Positions 61,874 through 64,000 of a stretch of 64,000 nucleotides of DNA are shown here, piece by piece. The stretch covers positions 62,001 to 126,000 of the forward strand of contig CAZDVK010000002.1 in assembly GCA_964508915.1 (NCBI GenBank), in the 5' to 3' direction. How positions within the stretch are numbered: position 1 is the stretch's first letter; every line of letters begins with the position of its first letter. The notes under the pieces were generated by a model. The model was not told the origin of the DNA. It ran no database searches and saw nothing but the letters and a program-made list of their open reading frames with translations. The position numbers were made by a program, and so were the translations under genes. The DNA comes from CAZDVK01 sp964508915 (GTDB lineage: Bacteria > Pseudomonadota > Alphaproteobacteria > Paracaedibacterales > CAIULA01).

Positions 61874-61950
61874 GGGCCTGTAGTTCAGTTGGTTAGAACC
61901 CTCCGCTCATAACGGAGTTGTCGTAGGTTCGAGTCCTACCGGGCCCACCA
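61874..61950 (+). tRNA. tRNA with CAT anticodon, probably Ile2 (lysidine) type
   Basis: 77 nt with encoded CCA. Acceptor GGGCCTG/CGGGCCC, D stem GTTC/GAAC, anticodon stem CTCCG/CGGAG with loop CTCATAA, T arm GTAGG/CCTAC. The G1-C72 pair and absence of three G-C pairs next to the anticodon loop exclude the initiator. Whether it is Ile2 or elongator Met is not settled; the T arm is like known Ile2 tRNAs. It is 12 bp before cmk. Confidence 0.9.
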
Positions 61951-61962
61951 TTTTAAAGATTT

Positions 61963-62619
61963 ATGTCAATTATCATTGCGGTTGATGGACCGGCTAGTTC
62001 GGGTAAAGGAACCATTGCTAAGTATTTAGCAAATCGGTACAACTTAAAACATTTGGATACAGGCCTTTTGTACCGAAAACTGGCATATGAGGTGGTTCAA
62101 AAAAAAATAGCCCCTACAGATCAAGAAACTGTCACTGATTTGTGCCGTCATTTTGACTTTTCAGACCTTTCAGATCCAGCCTTAAAAAATGAAGCCATAG
62201 GGTCTGTTGCTTCTCAAGTAGCGATTTACCCTAACGTGCGTTCTATTATTAACGCCTATATTCAAAATTTTGCAGCGTCTATTGAAGATTTTTATGTGGG
62301 TGGCGTTTTTGATGGACGGGACGTGGGAACCGTTATTTTTCCAAATGCAACGTTAAAATTATTTATTACAGCAACACCAGAGGTGCGATCTGAAAGACGC
62401 CGGTTGGAAATGCAGCAACGGGGCACTGAAATATCCGATTCTTTGGCAGCCATTCAAAACCGAGATCAACGGGATTCAAACCGTTCTGTCGCCCCTTTGG
62501 TACCAGCAGTAGATGCCTGTATTGTTGATACATCTTGCCTAAAAAAAGATGAAGTTGAGCACCAAATTAGTCTTATTGTGGAAAAGGGCATACCAGGTCT
62601 GGGTTTGGCAAAAAGCTGA
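61963..62619 (+). CDS. cmk: Cytidylate kinase
   Basis: 218 residues. Phosphorylates CMP and dCMP. P-loop DGPASSGKGTIAK, DGRDVGTVIFPNATLKLFITA, and RRRLEMQQRGT/NRDQRDSNR lid region. In most bacteria rpsA follows; here era follows after 95 bp. Confidence 0.96.
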   Translation: MSIIIAVDGPASSGKGTIAKYLANRYNLKHLDTGLLYRKLAYEVVQKKIAPTDQETVTDLCRHFDFSDLSDPALKNEAIGSVASQVAIYPNVRSIINAYIQNFAASIEDFYVGGVFDGRDVGTVIFPNATLKLFITATPEVRSERRRLEMQQRGTEISDSLAAIQNRDQRDSNRSVAPLVPAVDACIVDTSCLKKDEVEHQISLIVEKGIPGLGLAKS

Positions 62620-62750
62620 CGCCAGCCCTTTAAGTAAAATCTTTTGGTGTGGTAAGAGTTTTAAGCACTCTACCTTAATAAAAAATTAATCCCGATTTTG
62701 GTTCAAACCGGTGTATGCTAAAAAGAAATATTTTTATATACATCAAAAAA

Positions 62751-63647
62751 ATGCCAAGTAATCATCAAAAATGTGGATTTGTCGCTGTTTTAGGGCAGCC
62801 TAATGCTGGAAAGTCAACACTAGTCAATCATTTAGTGGGCAGTAAGGTTTCTATTGTATCCCCAAAAGTTCAAACCACACGGCGCCGTATTCTGGGAATT
62901 ACGATTCATAAAGAAACCCAACTTATTTTAATGGATACGCCAGGTATTTTTTCACCATCAAAGCCTTTAGAGAGTAGCATGGTTAAAGCAGCCCTGGATG
63001 CCAGCGGTGAAGCTGACATAAACTTACTGCTTGTGGATGTAAAGAAAAAAACCTTTACCGGGGATTTTAAAATTATTGATGGTTTATCCAAAAAAATTCC
63101 CTTATTCGTTGCTTTGAATAAGGTCGATTTGATTGAGCCGGAAAAACTTCTTGAGATTGCAAAATCTTTCCAAGATCAATACCCACATATTCAATATATT
63201 TTTATGATCTCAGCTAAAAAAGGTTCTGGGACAGAAAAATTGTTGGAATCCTTAACCTCCCAAATGCCTGAAAGCCCATGGATGTATGAAGAGGACCAGC
63301 TGACAGATTTACCCTTGCGCCTTTGGGCGGCTGAAATTACGCGGGAACAGTTGGTTTTGCAACTGCGCCAGGAATTACCTTATGAAACTTTTGTGGAAAC
63401 AGAACAGTGGGAAACAACCAAAAATGGCAGTGTCAAAATTTCCCAGAAAATTGTTGTTGCCAAATCCGGACAAAAAGGAATTATCTTAGGAAAATCTGGT
63501 AGTCAAGTTAAAGCGATTGGTCAAAAAGCCCGTTTAGAGCTTGAAAAACATTTAGGCCATCCTGTTCACTTGTTTATTTTTGTGAAAGTAATGGAAAATT
63601 GGATGGAAAAACCCGCTGCTTTGAAAGAAGCAGGTCTGTTGCCATGA
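62751..63647 (+). CDS. era: GTPase Era
   Basis: 298 residues from the ATG at 62751; the ATG at 62715 would add 12, but family homology begins at MPSNHQKCGFVAVLGQPN. G1 GQPNAGKST, G2 QTTRRRILG, G3 DTPG, G4 NKVD, then the KH domain (KGIILGKSGSQVKAIGQKAR). Era binds 16S rRNA 3' end during 30S maturation. Its stop overlaps the start of the response regulator. Confidence 0.96.
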   Translation: MPSNHQKCGFVAVLGQPNAGKSTLVNHLVGSKVSIVSPKVQTTRRRILGITIHKETQLILMDTPGIFSPSKPLESSMVKAALDASGEADINLLLVDVKKKTFTGDFKIIDGLSKKIPLFVALNKVDLIEPEKLLEIAKSFQDQYPHIQYIFMISAKKGSGTEKLLESLTSQMPESPWMYEEDQLTDLPLRLWAAEITREQLVLQLRQELPYETFVETEQWETTKNGSVKISQKIVVAKSGQKGIILGKSGSQVKAIGQKARLELEKHLGHPVHLFIFVKVMENWMEKPAALKEAGLLP

Positions 63648-64000
63648 GTGGCCATATTCTTGTCATTGATGACGATGCCAGGTTACGTGACCTGCTGCGG
63701 CGTTTTCTGCGAGAACATGGTTTTACTGTTGAAACAGCCGCCAATGCACAAGAGGCTAAATCTTTTTTAAAGGGTGAATCTTTTGATGCCATGATTTTAG
63801 ATGTCATGATGCCGGGCGAATCTGGTTTAAGTTTTGCCCAAGAATATTTAAAGGACAGTACAATTCCAATTCTGATGCTAACAGCACGTTACGAACTAGA
63901 GGATAAACTGAAAGCTTTTGATGCAGGTGTTCGTGATTATTTAACAAAACCTTTTGAACCCCTTGAACTTTTAGCACGCCTGAAGTCTGTTTTGAAGAAT
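63644..64000 (+). CDS. Response regulator, OmpR-like, cut at the right edge
   Basis: 119 residues visible. Receiver domain: acidic pair in LVIDDDARLRDLL, phospho-acceptor Asp in AMILDVMMPGESG, then LTARYE and the Lys in YLTKPFEPLEL. An output domain is expected beyond the window; the ending LLARLKSVLK is typical for OmpR/PhoB family. It overlaps era by 4 bp (ATGA). No kinase is visible yet. Confidence 0.9.
   Translation, partial: MSGHILVIDDDARLRDLLRRFLREHGFTVETAANAQEAKSFLKGESFDAMILDVMMPGESGLSFAQEYLKDSTIPILMLTARYELEDKLKAFDAGVRDYLTKPFEPLELLARLKSVLKN

Noticed and set aside
61874..61950. tRNA(CAT) as the initiator tRNA
   Set aside because: The G1-C72 pair and the anticodon stem lack initiator features.

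Overview
The window looks like a chromosome segment of a low-GC alphaproteobacterium with an intracellular or host-associated life, most like the Holosporales-type symbionts of protists. This is inferred from gene content; no rRNA is present to prove it. Housekeeping genes are alphaproteobacterial in character: rimP-nusA-infB, a short ClpP-like protease, split but overlapping ispD/ispF, ubiE, ubiG, amn and a ribbon-helix-helix protein. Mixed among them are about eleven genes for Sec-exported proteins that I cannot assign to ordinary bacterial families, several with eukaryote-like features.

Layout. 1-3.7 kb: RND efflux pump operon (permease cut by the window edge, plus adaptor). 3.8-9.3 kb: DUF167 protein, tRNA-His, a glycosyltransferase-like membrane protein, an ABC-F ATPase, a GC-rich non-coding patch, ispA-xseB, and an exported protein that reads as a divergent mitochondrial-carrier-type protein. 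9.5-13.4 kb: two large exported proteins in one operon ending in a strong terminator. 13.6-20.4 kb: rimP-nusA-infB-dusB-fis-like-bactofilin-like operon. 20.4-22.2 kb: DUF2975/XRE pair, acetyltransferase, csaA. 22.6-28 kb: ubiE and a flagellar cluster (fliS, fliD, flagellin) with two sigma-54 promoters. 28.3-36.4 kb: phzF-like, RHH, znuA, sixA, clpP-like, fmt, peroxiredoxin, pnp, ispD, ispF. 36.4-41.9 kb: a giant low-complexity exported protein and a divergent exported protein with an OTU-type cysteine protease signature. 42-49.9 kb: ABC exporter, CatB-type acetyltransferase, AMP nucleosidase and three exported proteins of unknown function, one with nuclear-localisation-like basic clusters. 50-64 kb: dnaE, ftsB-like, a possible Hcp-like protein, pyk, an exported paralogue of the 11.9 kb gene, an NhaD-type transporter, a proline-rich exported protein, ubiG, rhodanese, tRNA(CAT), cmk, era and a partial response regulator.

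The strongest candidates for new biology are: (1) a 358-bp non-coding element present twice (22253-22610 and 43840-44197), with a nearly invariant 5' part and hairpins whose sequence differs while pairing is kept, which points to a structured RNA; (2) the carrier-like protein at 8533-9300; (3) the OTU-like protein at 39163-41940; and (4) a new family of exported proteins sharing an N-terminal domain (11910-13391 and 56138-58108). The metabolic genes show MEP isoprenoid synthesis (ispD, ispF, ispA), ubiquinone synthesis (ubiE, ubiG), pyruvate kinase, zinc uptake and flagellar assembly, so this is not an extremely reduced genome.
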